A stretch of DNA of 64,000 bases from positions 261,337 to 325,336 of the forward strand of contig NZ_FMCW01000002.1 of assembly GCF_900091595.1 (NCBI RefSeq), written 5' to 3'. The notes beneath the pieces are model-generated. The model ran no database searches and was not told where the DNA came from. It saw nothing but the letters and a program-made list of their open reading frames with translations. Shown here piece after piece: positions 33,467 through 42,400 of this stretch (positions are counted from its first letter, which is position 1; each line of letters opens with the position of its first letter). The DNA comes from Micromonospora haikouensis. GTDB taxonomy: Bacteria > Actinomycetota > Actinomycetes > Mycobacteriales > Micromonosporaceae. The translations under genes and the position numbers were made by a program.

Positions 33467-34273
33467 GTGCCCGGGGTGAGCTACACGGAGGTCAACGGCC
33501 TGCGGCTGTGGCACGAGGCGCACGGCTCGGGCCGCCCGCTGGTGCTGCTGCACGGGGGATACGGCGCGGCGGAGTCGTTCGCCCCGCTCCTGCCGGCGTT
33601 CGCCGGCCGGCGGCGGGTGGTGACGGTCGACCTCCAGGGGCACGGCCGCACCGCCGACGTCGACCGTCCCCTGCGGTTCGAGTCGATGGCCGACGACGTC
33701 GCCGCGCTGATCCGCCACCTGGGCCTCGGCGAGGCCGACGTGCTGGGCTATTCGCTGGGCGGCGGGGTGGCGCTGCGCCTGGCGATCCAGCATCCCGCGC
33801 TGGTGCGCCGCCTCGTGGTGGTCTCCGCGCCGTGCCGCAGCGGGGGGTGGTATCCGCAGGTGCTGGCCGCGATGGCGGCCCAGGACGCGGCGACGGGGGA
33901 GCGGATGCGGGGCACCCCGCCGCACGAGCTGTACGCCCGGATCGCCCCCCGCCCGCAGGACTGGCCGGCGCTGTGGGCGAAGACGGGGGAGCTGCTGCGC
34001 CGCGACTACGACTGGTCGGCGCAGGTCGCCGCCCTGGCCAACCCGACCCTGCTGGTCTTCGCCGACGCCGACTCGGTCCCGACCAGCCACGTGGCGGAGT
34101 TCTTCGGGCTGCTCGGCGGCGGCCACCGCGACGCCGGCTGGGACGGCAGCGACCGTCCCGCGTCGCGGCTGGCCGTCCTGCCGGGGCTGACCCACTACGA
34201 GATGCTCGACTCGCCCGCGCTGCCGGCCGCCGTGCTGCCGTTCCTCACCGCCCCGGCGCGCCCTCCGCAGTGA
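33467..34273 (+). CDS. Alpha/beta hydrolase
   Basis: Cytoplasmic serine hydrolase fold of 268 residues: LVLLHGGYG oxyanion loop, nucleophile Ser96 in GYSLGG, a lid region, FADADSVPTSH and the catalytic His in LPGLTHYEML. GTG 33467 follows GGAGCCGGAG; GTG 33476 (VSYTEVN) is an alternative. Its 3' end overlaps that of the convergent reductase gene by 29 bases, and its TGA falls in the first unit of a 15-bp tandem repeat. Confidence 0.87.
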   Translation: MPGVSYTEVNGLRLWHEAHGSGRPLVLLHGGYGAAESFAPLLPAFAGRRRVVTVDLQGHGRTADVDRPLRFESMADDVAALIRHLGLGEADVLGYSLGGGVALRLAIQHPALVRRLVVVSAPCRSGGWYPQVLAAMAAQDAATGERMRGTPPHELYARIAPRPQDWPALWAKTGELLRRDYDWSAQVAALANPTLLVFADADSVPTSHVAEFFGLLGGGHRDAGWDGSDRPASRLAVLPGLTHYEMLDSPALPAAVLPFLTAPARPPQ

Positions 34274-34943
34274 CGCCCTCCGCAGTGACGCCCTCCGCAG
34301 TGACGCCCGCCCGGTCCGCTGCCGCCGGGTCCGCTGCGCCGGTCGACGCCGACGACGGGGCCGGCTCGGCGGCGTAGTGCAGGAGGACCAGGCCGCTGTC
34401 GAACGACCGCGTGCCGGTCAGCGTGAACCGGTGCGCCGCGAAGCCCCGGGCGGCCAGCGGGATGCCGCTGCCGGCCACGATCGGGTGCAGCTTGACGACG
34501 AGTTCGTCCACCTCGGGCAGGAGCTGCCCGGCGAGGTCCCCGCCACCGCAGAGCCAGATGTCGCCCCCGGGTCGCCCCTTCAGCTCGCGGACGAAGGCCA
34601 CCGGGTCGCCGGCGACGACCTCCAGCCCGGGGTCGGCCGACGGCGGCAGCGACCGGGAGAAGACGTACTGCCGCAGGTGGGCGTACGGGCTGGTGACGCC
34701 GACGCGCAGCGCCGGATCGTAGGTGGCACGCCCCATCAGCACCGCGTCGAAGCGGCCGGTGGGCCGGTCGATGCCGAGCTGCGGGTGGCTGAACGTGGGG
34801 AAGGTCTGCGGCCATCCGGCGGTGAGGTGGGCGGCCACGTCCGGTTCCAGGGGGAAGAAGTCGTAGGACCCGTCGGGGGCGGCGATGAAGCCGTCGAGGG
34901 TGCTGGCCACGTAGTACACGAGCTTGCGCAAGGGGACTCCCAT
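34245..34943 (-). CDS. RibD/dihydrofolate reductase-like protein
   Basis: Reductase fold of the RibD C-terminal/DHFR-like family, 232 residues: KLVYYVASTLDGFIAAPDG at the start, FDAVLMGRATYD, then DIWLCGGGDLAGQLL and LHPIVAGSGIPL. Such proteins use NADPH; the substrate is unknown. ATG 34943 is preferred to the adjacent TTG. The last 45 residues are low complexity and include the repeat-encoded GVTAE units. Divergent from a TetR gene, whose operators lie directly upstream, so it is probably the regulated target. Confidence 0.87.
   Translation of the reverse strand: MGVPLRKLVYYVASTLDGFIAAPDGSYDFFPLEPDVAAHLTAGWPQTFPTFSHPQLGIDRPTGRFDAVLMGRATYDPALRVGVTSPYAHLRQYVFSRSLPPSADPGLEVVAGDPVAFVRELKGRPGGDIWLCGGGDLAGQLLPEVDELVVKLHPIVAGSGIPLAARGFAAHRFTLTGTRSFDSGLVLLHYAAEPAPSSASTGAADPAAADRAGVTAEGVTAEGVTAEGAPGR
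34258..34302. repeat. 15-bp tandem repeat, three copies, under two converging gene ends
   Basis: CGCCCTCCGCAGTGA repeats three times. On the + strand the first unit supplies the hydrolase stop codon; on the - strand the same units encode GVTAE three times near the end of the reductase. A change in copy number would therefore lengthen one protein and leave the other ending at the first unit. Confidence 0.85.
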
Positions 34944-34948
34944 CAACC

Positions 34949-34992
34949 ACTACTGCTGTCGTGGTTGGAACGTACTACACCTGTCGTGGTTG
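34949..34992. promoter_or_regulatory. Two tandem operator copies between reductase and TetR genes
   Basis: The 19-base element ACTACnnCTGTCGTGGTTG occurs at 34949-34967 and 34974-34992, a 25-base period. The first also forms an imperfect palindrome with CAACCAC at 34944-34950. Both lie in the 66-base gap between divergent starts. Confidence 0.75.
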
Positions 34993-35009
34993 TTGCTAGG
35001 GTGTTCGGC

Positions 35010-35609
35010 ATGGCCCGGAACCCGCAACGACGCGCCCTGCTCGCCGACGCCGGGCTGCGCGTGCTCGCCGCCGCCGGGGCGCGGGGCCTCACGCACCGCG
35101 CCGTCGACGCCGAGGCGGGCGTGCCCACCGGCACCGCCTCCAACTACTTCCCGACCCGCGAGGCGTTGCTCGGCGCGCTCGGCGAGCGGGTCTTCGAGCG
35201 GTACGCCCCCGACGAGGCCGTCCTCGCCCGGCTCGCCGCCCGCGACCCGTCGATCGACCTCACCACCGACTACGTCCGCTACATCGTCGAACGCACCACC
35301 CGCGAGCCGTACGTCACCCGGGCGCTGATCGAGCTGCGGCTGGAGGCGGCCCGCCACCCCGAGCTGGGCCGGGGCCTGGCCGAGGTGCTCCGCCGGGGGT
35401 ACGCCGACGACGTCGCGTTCCACGCCGCCGCCGGGTTACCGGGTGGCGCGTTCGAGATCGCCCTGCTCCACTATGCGGTGGACGGGTTGCTGCTCGACCT
35501 GCTCACCACGTCGATCGACGCCGGCTTCGACGTCGACGAGGTGGTTTCCGCCCTGGTGTCCCGCCTCGTCGGCGGCGCCGCCCCGCGAACCGGGGCCGCC
35601 CACGACTGA
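35010..35609 (+). CDS. TetR-family regulator
   Basis: Repressor of 199 residues. The N-terminal helix-turn-helix reads NPQRRALLADAGLRVLA, then GLTHRAVDAEAGVPTGTASNYFPTREALL; the C-terminal domain is helical with a dimer segment LLHYAVDGLLLDLLTTS. ATG 35010 has no strong ribosome site, but TAGGGT lies about nine bases upstream of it (34997-35002), compatible with a leaderless start. Probably controls itself and the divergent reductase through the two tandem sites. Confidence 0.9.
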   Translation: MARNPQRRALLADAGLRVLAAAGARGLTHRAVDAEAGVPTGTASNYFPTREALLGALGERVFERYAPDEAVLARLAARDPSIDLTTDYVRYIVERTTREPYVTRALIELRLEAARHPELGRGLAEVLRRGYADDVAFHAAAGLPGGAFEIALLHYAVDGLLLDLLTTSIDAGFDVDEVVSALVSRLVGGAAPRTGAAHD

Positions 35610-35673
35610 CGGCGTCCGCCTGGGCGCGACGGGCGACGCGCCCCCGGCCGTCCCGAAGAACCGAAGGAGTCGC

Positions 35674-36153
35674 GTGTCGCTCACCCTGGCCCCGATGACC
35701 GACGACCAGCTCGCCCGCCTGCGGGTCGGGCTCGAACTGTCGTACGCCGAGAACCTCGCCGAAGCCCGGGGACTGTCGCCGGAGGCGGCCCGGGCCGAGG
35801 CGCTGGCCCAGATCGGCCGGTCGCTGCCCGACGGGGTGGCCAGCCCCGGCGTCCTGCTGCGGGTGGCCCTGCTCGACGGCGAGGAGGTCGGCTGGATCTG
35901 GACCACCCTGCCCGACGCCGACCGGCCCACGATGGCCTGGATCCACAACATCGAGGTGCATCCCGCCCACCGGGGGCAGGGGCACGCGCGGCGGATGATC
36001 CAGCTCGCCGAGGCCGAACTCGCCCGGCTCGGCGTCGACCGGCTCGGGCTGAACGTGTTCGGGCACAACACCGTGGCGATCCGGCTCTACGACAGCCTCG
36101 GCTTCCGCGTCGCCGCCCAGCAGATGGTCAAGCCGCTGCCGCCGCCGGGCTGA
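35674..36153 (+). CDS. GNAT-family N-acetyltransferase
   Basis: Acetyl-CoA-dependent acetyltransferase of 159 residues. The CoA-binding signature VHPAHRGQGHARRMI is intact and preceded by the beta strand IHNIEV; the closing LNVFGHNTVAIRLYDSLGF is typical of amino-group acetylators. GTG 35674 follows GAAGGAG by five bases. It follows the TetR gene with 64 bases between, but nothing shows common control. The acceptor is unknown. Confidence 0.9.
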   Translation: MSLTLAPMTDDQLARLRVGLELSYAENLAEARGLSPEAARAEALAQIGRSLPDGVASPGVLLRVALLDGEEVGWIWTTLPDADRPTMAWIHNIEVHPAHRGQGHARRMIQLAEAELARLGVDRLGLNVFGHNTVAIRLYDSLGFRVAAQQMVKPLPPPG

Positions 36154-36249
36154 CCGCCCCGTCCCCGCCGCCCCGACCCGGGACGTGTGCCCCCGCGAAC
36201 AGCGGGAAACCCACCCGGAACGCGCATCCTGCGGGGAGGAGCGAGGCCA

Positions 36250-37401
36250 ATGAGGGACCGCACCGCACCGACGATCGGCGTGCTGGGCTCGTACGGCGGT
36301 CGCAACCTCGGCGACGAGGCGATCCTGAGCGGCCTGCTGGCCGACCTGCGCTCACACGAGCCCGACGCACGGATCATCGTCTTCTCCCGCAATCCGGCGC
36401 ACACCGCCCAGGCGCACCCCGACGTCGAGGCCGTGCCGTGGGAGGGGGTGAGCCGGGTCGACTCGGCCGAGGTGCTGGCCGAGCTGGACCTGCTGATCCT
36501 CGGCGGCGGCGGCATCCTGTACGACCGGGAGGCCCGCCGCTACCTGCGCGTCGTGCGGGTCGCCCAGGAGCGGGGGCTGCCCCTGCTCACGTACGCGGTC
36601 GGGGTGGGCCCGCTCAGCGACGGGGTGGACACCGGCATGGTGCGGGAGACCCTGGCCGGCGCCACCGAGGTCACCGTGCGGGACCAGGAGTCCCGGATGG
36701 TGCTGGAGGAGGCCGGGCTGCTCAACCCGATCACGGTGACCGCCGACCCCGCGTTCCTGCTGGAGCCGGAGGAGTTCCCCGCGCACCTGCTGCGCGAGGA
36801 GGGCGTGCCGAACGGCAAGCGGCTGGTGGGGCTCAGCGTGCGGGAGCCGGGCCGGGCCGCCGAGCGGCTCGACGTCGACGGCTACCACCGGCTGATCGCG
36901 CAGATCGCCGACTTCCTCATCCACCGGATCGACGCGCACGTGCTCTTCGTGCCGATGGAACGCGACGACATCCGGCACTCGCACGGCGTGATGTCGCACA
37001 TGACCGCCGCCGACCGGGGCCGCATCCTGCACGGCGACTACTCGCCCCGGCAGGTGCTGGGGCTGATGCGGCACTTCGACCTCGCCGTCGGCATGCGACT
37101 GCACTTCCTGATCTTCTCGGCGATGGTCGGCACCCCGTTCCTGCCCCTGCCGTACGCCGGGAAGGTCTTCGACCTCGCCCAGCGGCTCGGCGTGCCCGCG
37201 CTGCGCGGCGTGGAACGCGAGGTCGAGGGGCCGCTGCTGGCCGAGGTCGACCGCCTGTGGGACGAGCGGCACGCGCGGGCCGCGGAGACCGCCCGCCGGG
37301 TGGCGGAGGTCTGCGACCAGGCCCGGGGGACCTCCCAGGTCACGGGCGCGGTGCTGGCGAGCCTGCGGTCGCGGACCCTGACCCGCGCCGGGGCGTCCTG
37401 A
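36250..37401 (+). CDS. Polysaccharide pyruvyl transferase family protein
   Basis: GT-B-like transferase related to CsaB/WcaK, which moves pyruvate from phosphoenolpyruvate to a sugar of a surface polymer. Of its 383 residues, IGVLGSYGGRNLGDEAIL is the N-terminal signature, LLILGGGGILYD the mid loop, and GMRLHFLIFSAMVGTPFLPLPY the C-terminal catalytic-domain motif. ATG 36250 has GGGGAGGAG nine bases upstream. No glycan-synthesis genes adjoin, so its acceptor is open. Confidence 0.9.
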   Translation: MRDRTAPTIGVLGSYGGRNLGDEAILSGLLADLRSHEPDARIIVFSRNPAHTAQAHPDVEAVPWEGVSRVDSAEVLAELDLLILGGGGILYDREARRYLRVVRVAQERGLPLLTYAVGVGPLSDGVDTGMVRETLAGATEVTVRDQESRMVLEEAGLLNPITVTADPAFLLEPEEFPAHLLREEGVPNGKRLVGLSVREPGRAAERLDVDGYHRLIAQIADFLIHRIDAHVLFVPMERDDIRHSHGVMSHMTAADRGRILHGDYSPRQVLGLMRHFDLAVGMRLHFLIFSAMVGTPFLPLPYAGKVFDLAQRLGVPALRGVEREVEGPLLAEVDRLWDERHARAAETARRVAEVCDQARGTSQVTGAVLASLRSRTLTRAGAS

Positions 37402-37468
37402 CCTGCGCCGGGTGGCGTGAAGCGCGTCGGGGGCGGCCTTACCCCACCGCCGCGGTGGCGGATGGCGG

Positions 37469-37675
37469 TCAGACGGCTGGCCCCCGCCAGCGGTAGAGCC
37501 ACCCCTGATCCCCGCCGACGGTCGACTCCAACTCGTAGATCTCGGCCTCGGCCAGCCCGTGCCCGCCGAGGTGGTGGTGGGTCAGCGGCGGTCGGCCGTT
37601 GCTGTCGAGCTCCACCCTGACCGTCTGCCCGTCGGCGCTGCCGCCCGTCAGCGGGATCTCTGCCGTTGCTGCCAT
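37469..37675 (-). CDS. Small conserved-looking hypothetical protein
   Basis: A 68-residue protein (AATAEIPLTGGSADG, LTHHHLGGHGLAEAEIYELE, ending QGWLYRWRG) with a plausible beta-sheet pattern and clean G/C third positions. ATG 37675 is the only sensible start because the upstream frame runs into a family C palindrome. No signal or membrane segment. I do not recognise a function. Confidence 0.65.
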   Translation of the reverse strand: MAATAEIPLTGGSADGQTVRVELDSNGRPPLTHHHLGGHGLAEAEIYELESTVGGDQGWLYRWRGPAV

Positions 37676-37723
37676 GGGGCCATCCTGCCCCGGCACCGGA
37701 CGCCCCGCAGGGCCGTCACCCGG

Positions 37724-37773
37724 AGATCTTGGTGATTTTCGGCCCCCCTGGGGGCACTTTCGTACCAAGATCT
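37724..37773. repeat. Dispersed palindrome family C, copy 1
   Basis: AGATCTTGGT (37724-37733) pairs perfectly with ACCAAGATCT (37764-37773); a GCCCCCCTGGGGGC hairpin sits inside. It lies between the divergent starts of the small protein and the DinB gene. A second member with the same layout is at 50836-50913. Confidence 0.8.
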
Positions 37774-37834
37774 ACGCCCGGCGGGGCCGCCGTGCGGGGC
37801 AGCGCGACCAGAATCGGACAAGTAGCGTGCGGGG

Positions 37835-38356
37835 ATGGCGGAGATCAAGATCGACCCGACCCTCGGCCCCGTGTTGGCGCGCACCGGCGACGAGCGCGCG
37901 GTGCTCGAATCCTTCCTCGACTTCCACCGGGGCATCGTGCTGCGCAAGGTGGCCGGGCTCTCCGACGCCGACGCGCGTCGCCGGCTGGTGCCCTCCCGCA
38001 CCACCCTCGCCGGCCTGGTGAAGCACCTGACGCTGGTGGAGCGGAACTGGTTCCCGGCCCTGCTCGCCCCCGGGCCGGGCGACGTCCACGTCACCGGCGA
38101 GGCGGATGCGGCGGACAGCTTCACCCTCGACGGATCCGACACCATCGAGTCCCTGGTGGCCGGCTACGAGCGGGCGTGCGCCCGGTCCCGGGAGGTCGCG
38201 GCGCGCTTCGACCTCGACCACGTGGTGCCGCAGCCGCAGCTCGGCGAGGTCTCCCTGCGCTGGATCCTGACGCACATGATCGAGGAGACGGCCCGGCACG
38301 CCGGGCACGCCGACATCCTGCGCGAGCTGACCGACGGCTCCACCGGCGCGATCTGA
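37835..38356 (+). CDS. DinB/DUF664 family protein
   Basis: Four-helix DinB-like protein of 173 residues. Metal-ligand histidines are in LAGLVKHLTLVERNWF and LTHMIEETARHAGHADILREL, which are diagnostic of the DUF664/mycothiol-dependent group. Many relatives are mycothiol S-transferases, suggesting a detoxification role, but this is only family inference. ATG 37835 opens a clean N-terminus. Its 3' flank is a 16-bp tandem repeat. Confidence 0.9.
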   Translation: MAEIKIDPTLGPVLARTGDERAVLESFLDFHRGIVLRKVAGLSDADARRRLVPSRTTLAGLVKHLTLVERNWFPALLAPGPGDVHVTGEADAADSFTLDGSDTIESLVAGYERACARSREVAARFDLDHVVPQPQLGEVSLRWILTHMIEETARHAGHADILRELTDGSTGAI

Positions 38357-38383
38357 CCACGAGCGGCCCCGGCGGCGAACCGG

Positions 38384-38463
38384 CCCGCCCCGTTCACTGC
38401 CCGCCCCGTTCACTGCCCGCCCCGTTCACCGCCCGCCCCGCTCGCCGCCCGCCCCGCTCGCCG
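38384..38463. repeat. 16-bp tandem repeat, five copies
   Basis: CCCGCCCCGTTCACTG and variants repeat five times in phase; the last two units read GCTCGCCG in place of GTTCACTG. It fills the gap between the convergent DinB and PfkB genes. No hairpin stands out. Confidence 0.82.
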
Positions 38464-38481
38464 GGGCTGCCGCCGCTGCGT

Positions 38482-39354
38482 TCACCGGGCCGGCAGCAGC
38501 CCCGGCGGGTACTCCATGCCGTCGTGGGCGCAGGCCGCGGCGGCCACCCGGGCCGCGTACGCCGCCGCGTCGGCCAGCCCCGCGCCGCGCAGCCGGGCCG
38601 CGACCAGGCCGGCCGCGAAGGCGTCCCCGGCGCCGTTGGTGTCCACCACCGGCGCGGGTGCGACGGCGGCCGGCACCCGTACGGGCGGGGCCCCGCCCGC
38701 GAACAGCTCCGCCCCGTCCGCGCCCCGGGTGACCGCCGTCGTCCGGGGAGCGAGGGCGGCGGCGAGCGCCCCGGCCCGGTCGCCCAGCCGCACCCCGCTG
38801 ACGAAGACCAGGTCGGCGACCTCGGCGAACGGCCGGTGATAAGGGTTATCGCCGTCCCAGTCGTGCAGGTCGGTGGAGAGGCCCACCCCGGCGGGCAGCC
38901 CGGCGCGCAGGCCGGGCAGCAGGGGCGGCACCCAGTCCATGATCGAGACGTGGACGTGCGCCGCGTCCCGGGCGAGCGCGGCCAACCGCTGCGGCGTAAA
39001 CGGCGGCGGCCCCTGCCACGGGCGGGGGTCGTAGAGCGACATCCGCCGGCCGGCGGGGTCGACCAGGTTCACCGACCGGCGGGTGCCGCCGGGGTCGACG
39101 ACCAGCTCGGCGTGCACCCCGGCCCGCTCCAGCGCCCGGCGCACCACCTCGCCGGCCGGGTCGGCGCCGAGCACGTCGACGACCGCGACCCGCAGCCCCA
39201 GTGCGCGGGCGGCCAGCGCCACCCCCGCCCCGGTGTTGCCGATCCGCAGGTCGATCGGGGGCACGGTGAGCGAGTCGGCGGCCGGCAGGGGGAGCTGCGG
39301 CACACGTACCCGCAGATCCACTCCCAGCCCTCCGAGCACCAGCAGGTCGAACAT
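38482..39354 (-). CDS. PfkB-family carbohydrate kinase
   Basis: Ribokinase-like sugar or nucleoside kinase of 290 residues. The opening FDLLVLGGLGVDLRV, the substrate segment RIGNTGAGVALAARALG and the C-terminal signature VVDTNGAGDAFAAGLVAARL, with the catalytic Asp in NGAGD, define the family. ATG 39354 matches the family start. It is divergent from the SNF2 gene. Substrate unknown; LSTDLHDWDGDN suits sugar kinases of the fructokinase/adenosine kinase kind. Confidence 0.9.
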   Translation of the reverse strand: MFDLLVLGGLGVDLRVRVPQLPLPAADSLTVPPIDLRIGNTGAGVALAARALGLRVAVVDVLGADPAGEVVRRALERAGVHAELVVDPGGTRRSVNLVDPAGRRMSLYDPRPWQGPPPFTPQRLAALARDAAHVHVSIMDWVPPLLPGLRAGLPAGVGLSTDLHDWDGDNPYHRPFAEVADLVFVSGVRLGDRAGALAAALAPRTTAVTRGADGAELFAGGAPPVRVPAAVAPAPVVDTNGAGDAFAAGLVAARLRGAGLADAAAYAARVAAAACAHDGMEYPPGLLPAR

Positions 39355-39439
39355 CCCCCGACCGTAGCGGCCCGGCCCGGTGCCCCGGTGGCCCCGCCGG
39401 GCCCGGCTATCCTCGGGGGTCGTCGGCGGAGGGGGAGCG

Positions 39440-42400
39440 GTGCTGGTCGTCCACGGGGCGTGGCTGCCCGGCGCGGGGCTCGTCATCTGGGCGGAGGACA
39501 GCGCCCTGCCCCCGCAGGCGCCCCGCCGGCCGGGCCGGGCCCCCCGGGAGCGCCCCCACCCGTTCGCCGCCGACCACGCGGCCCTCGCCGCCGCCCTGGC
39601 GGGCGCCGTGCCGCAGACCGTCGCCCCCTCCGCCCGCCCGGCGAGCGCCGGGCCGCAGCGCTCGGGGTCGCCGAGCGCACCGCCACAGAGCACGGGACCG
39701 CAGGCCCCGACCGCCGCCGAGCCCGGGTCGGTGCTGCTGCGCCTGCCCACCCGGGCCGGCTCGCCGGCCGACTCCCCGGAACTGGTCCGCCCGGCCGTTA
39801 CCGAACCGGCCCGGGGGACGGTCACCCTCGCCGGCTGGCGCGCTCCCGCCCTCCGGTACGCCCCGGCGGACGCGCTCGCGCTGCTGCGCGCTGCCGGTGA
39901 CCGGGCCGGGGTGCCCGGCGCGACGCTGCGGCACCTCGCGGAGCTGGCCGGGTTCGCCGTCGACCTGGTCCGCCGGGGCCGGGTCCTGCCCGGCGTGGCC
40001 GGATCATCCGAGCCCCGACCGACCGCCTTCCGCCCACTCGCCGGTGCCTCCGCCGCGCCGCGCGCCGCCGGCCCGGGTCGCGCCCACGAGGCCGGGGCGC
40101 GGGCGGTGTGGCGGCCCCTGCTCACCGGCGCCGACGCCGCCTGGGCCCGCTCGCTCGCCCTGGCCCTGCCCCCGGCCGGGCGGGCCGCTGCCGCCGACGT
40201 GCCGGCCGGTGAACTGGTCGCCGACGCCCTCGACGCGCTCACCGACGCCGCCGCGCGGGCGGCGCTGACCCGGACCGCGCTCACCCAGGGTGGCCGCCGA
40301 AGCGGCGCGGTGCCGGCCTGGCTGGCGGCGCTCACCGCGCCGGACGGCGGGTTCACCGCCGAGCGGGTCGCCCTCGACGCGCTCGCCGCCGAGCTGGACG
40401 ACTGGCAGCGGGACGCGGCCGGCGGCGCGGTCCGGGCCAGCTTCCGCCTGGTGGAGCCGGCCGTCGACCCGATCGCCGACGCCCTGGCCGCCGCGCTCGA
40501 CCCGACCGCCGCCACCGACACCGACGCCACCGCTGCGACCGCCACCGCCGACGCCACCGCCGACTCCGGTGGGCCGGGCAGCGGCGCGGAGACCGGATCC
40601 GCCGACGCCGGCCGCTGGCGGGTGGAGTTCGGGCTCCAGGCCGCCGACGAGCCGGGCCTCGTCGTGGACGCCGGGCACATCTGGCGGTCCCCGCACGCCC
40701 CGTCCGGGCTCGCCGGCCGGCTCGACTCGCCCCAGGAGACCCTGCTTGCGGAGCTGGGCCGGGCCAGCCGGCTCTGGCCGGAGCTGGACACCGCCCTGCG
40801 TACGGCGACGCCGGAGGCACTGGAGCTGGACGTCGAGGGCGCGCACCGGTTCCTGCGCGAGGGCGCGCCGGTGCTGCACGCCGCCGGGTTCGGGGTGCTG
40901 CTCCCCGGCTGGTGGCGACGGCCGTCGGCGCGGCTGGGCGCACGGTTGCAGGCGCGCAGCCGTACCGCCCCCGGCACGGTCGCCGCCGACGGCGGGTTCG
41001 GCCTGGACGCCCTGGTCGACTACCGGTGGGAGGTGTCCCTCGGTGACGAGCCGATCTCCGCCGAGGAGCTGGCCGCGCTGGCGGAGCTGAAGACCCCGCT
41101 GGTGCGGCTGCGCGGGCGCTGGGTCGAGCTGGACCCGGGGCGGCTGGCCGCCGGCCTGCGGCTGCTGCGTTCGGCGGGCGAGCTGACGGTGGCCGACCTG
41201 CTGCGGCTCGGGCTGGCCGAGGCCGACTCCGCCGACGCGCTGCCGGTGCTGGAGGTCGTCGCCGACGGAGCGCTGGGCGACCTGCTCGCCGGGCAGGCCG
41301 AGCGCCGGCTCGTCCCGCTGGACCCGCCGCCGGCCTTCGCCGGGACGCTGCGGCCGTACCAGCGGCGCGGGCTGGCCTGGCTGGCGTTCCTCCAGTCGCT
41401 GGGCCTCGGCGGGGTGCTCGCCGACGACATGGGGCTGGGCAAGACGGTGCAGCTGCTCGCCCTGTTCGCCGGGGACCCGCCCGACGCCGGCCCGACCCTG
41501 CTGGTCTGTCCGATGTCGCTGGTCGGCAACTGGCAGCGGGAGGCCGCCCGGTTCGCCCCGAAGCTGCGCGTACACGTGCATCACGGTGCCGAGCGGGCGC
41601 GGGGCGACGACTTCGTCGCGGCCGTGCACGCGGCGGACCTGGTCCTCACCACCTACTCGGTGGCCGCCCGCGACGCCGTCGACCTCGCGGGGATCGACTG
41701 GCACCGGGTCGTCGTCGACGAGGCCCAGGCGATCAAGAACGCCTCCACCCGGCAGGCGGAGGCCGTGCGGGCGCTGCCGGCCCGGCACCGGATCGCGGTC
41801 ACCGGCACGCCGGTGGAGAACCGGCTCGCCGACCTGTGGTCCATCATGCAGTTCGCCAACCCGGGCCTGCTCGGCCCGGCCGCCAGCTTCAAGAAGGCGT
41901 ACGCCGAACCGATCGAGCGGCACGGCGACGCCGACGCCGCCGAGCGGCTGCGCCGGATGACCGGACCGTTCGTGCTGCGCCGGCTCAAGACCGACTCCTC
42001 GATCATCTCCGACCTGCCCGAGAAGCTGGAGATGGAGGTGCTGTGCAACCTCACCGCCGAGCAGGCGGCGCTCTACCGGGCGGTCGTGGACGACATGCTG
42101 GCCCGCATCGAGTCCACCGACGGCATCGAGCGGCACGGCCTGGTGCTGGCGGCGATGACCCGGCTCAAGCAGGTCTGCAACCATCCCGCCCAGCTCCTGC
42201 ACGACGGCTCCGCCCTGCCCAACCGTTCCGGCAAGCTGGCCCGGCTGGAGGAGATCCTCGACGAGGTGCTCGCGGCGGGGGAGAAGGCCCTGCTGTTCAC
42301 CCAGTACGCCGAGTTCGGCGGGATGCTGCGCGGCCACCTGTCGGCCCGGTTCGGCCGCGAGGTGCTCTTCCTGCACGGCGGGGTCGGCAAGGCCGACCGG

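Noticed and set aside
38482..40977. PfkB kinase fused to a 540-residue N-terminal extension
   Set aside because: The extension is antisense to the SNF2 gene and Ser/Ala/Arg-rich; the kinase has a normal family start at 39354.
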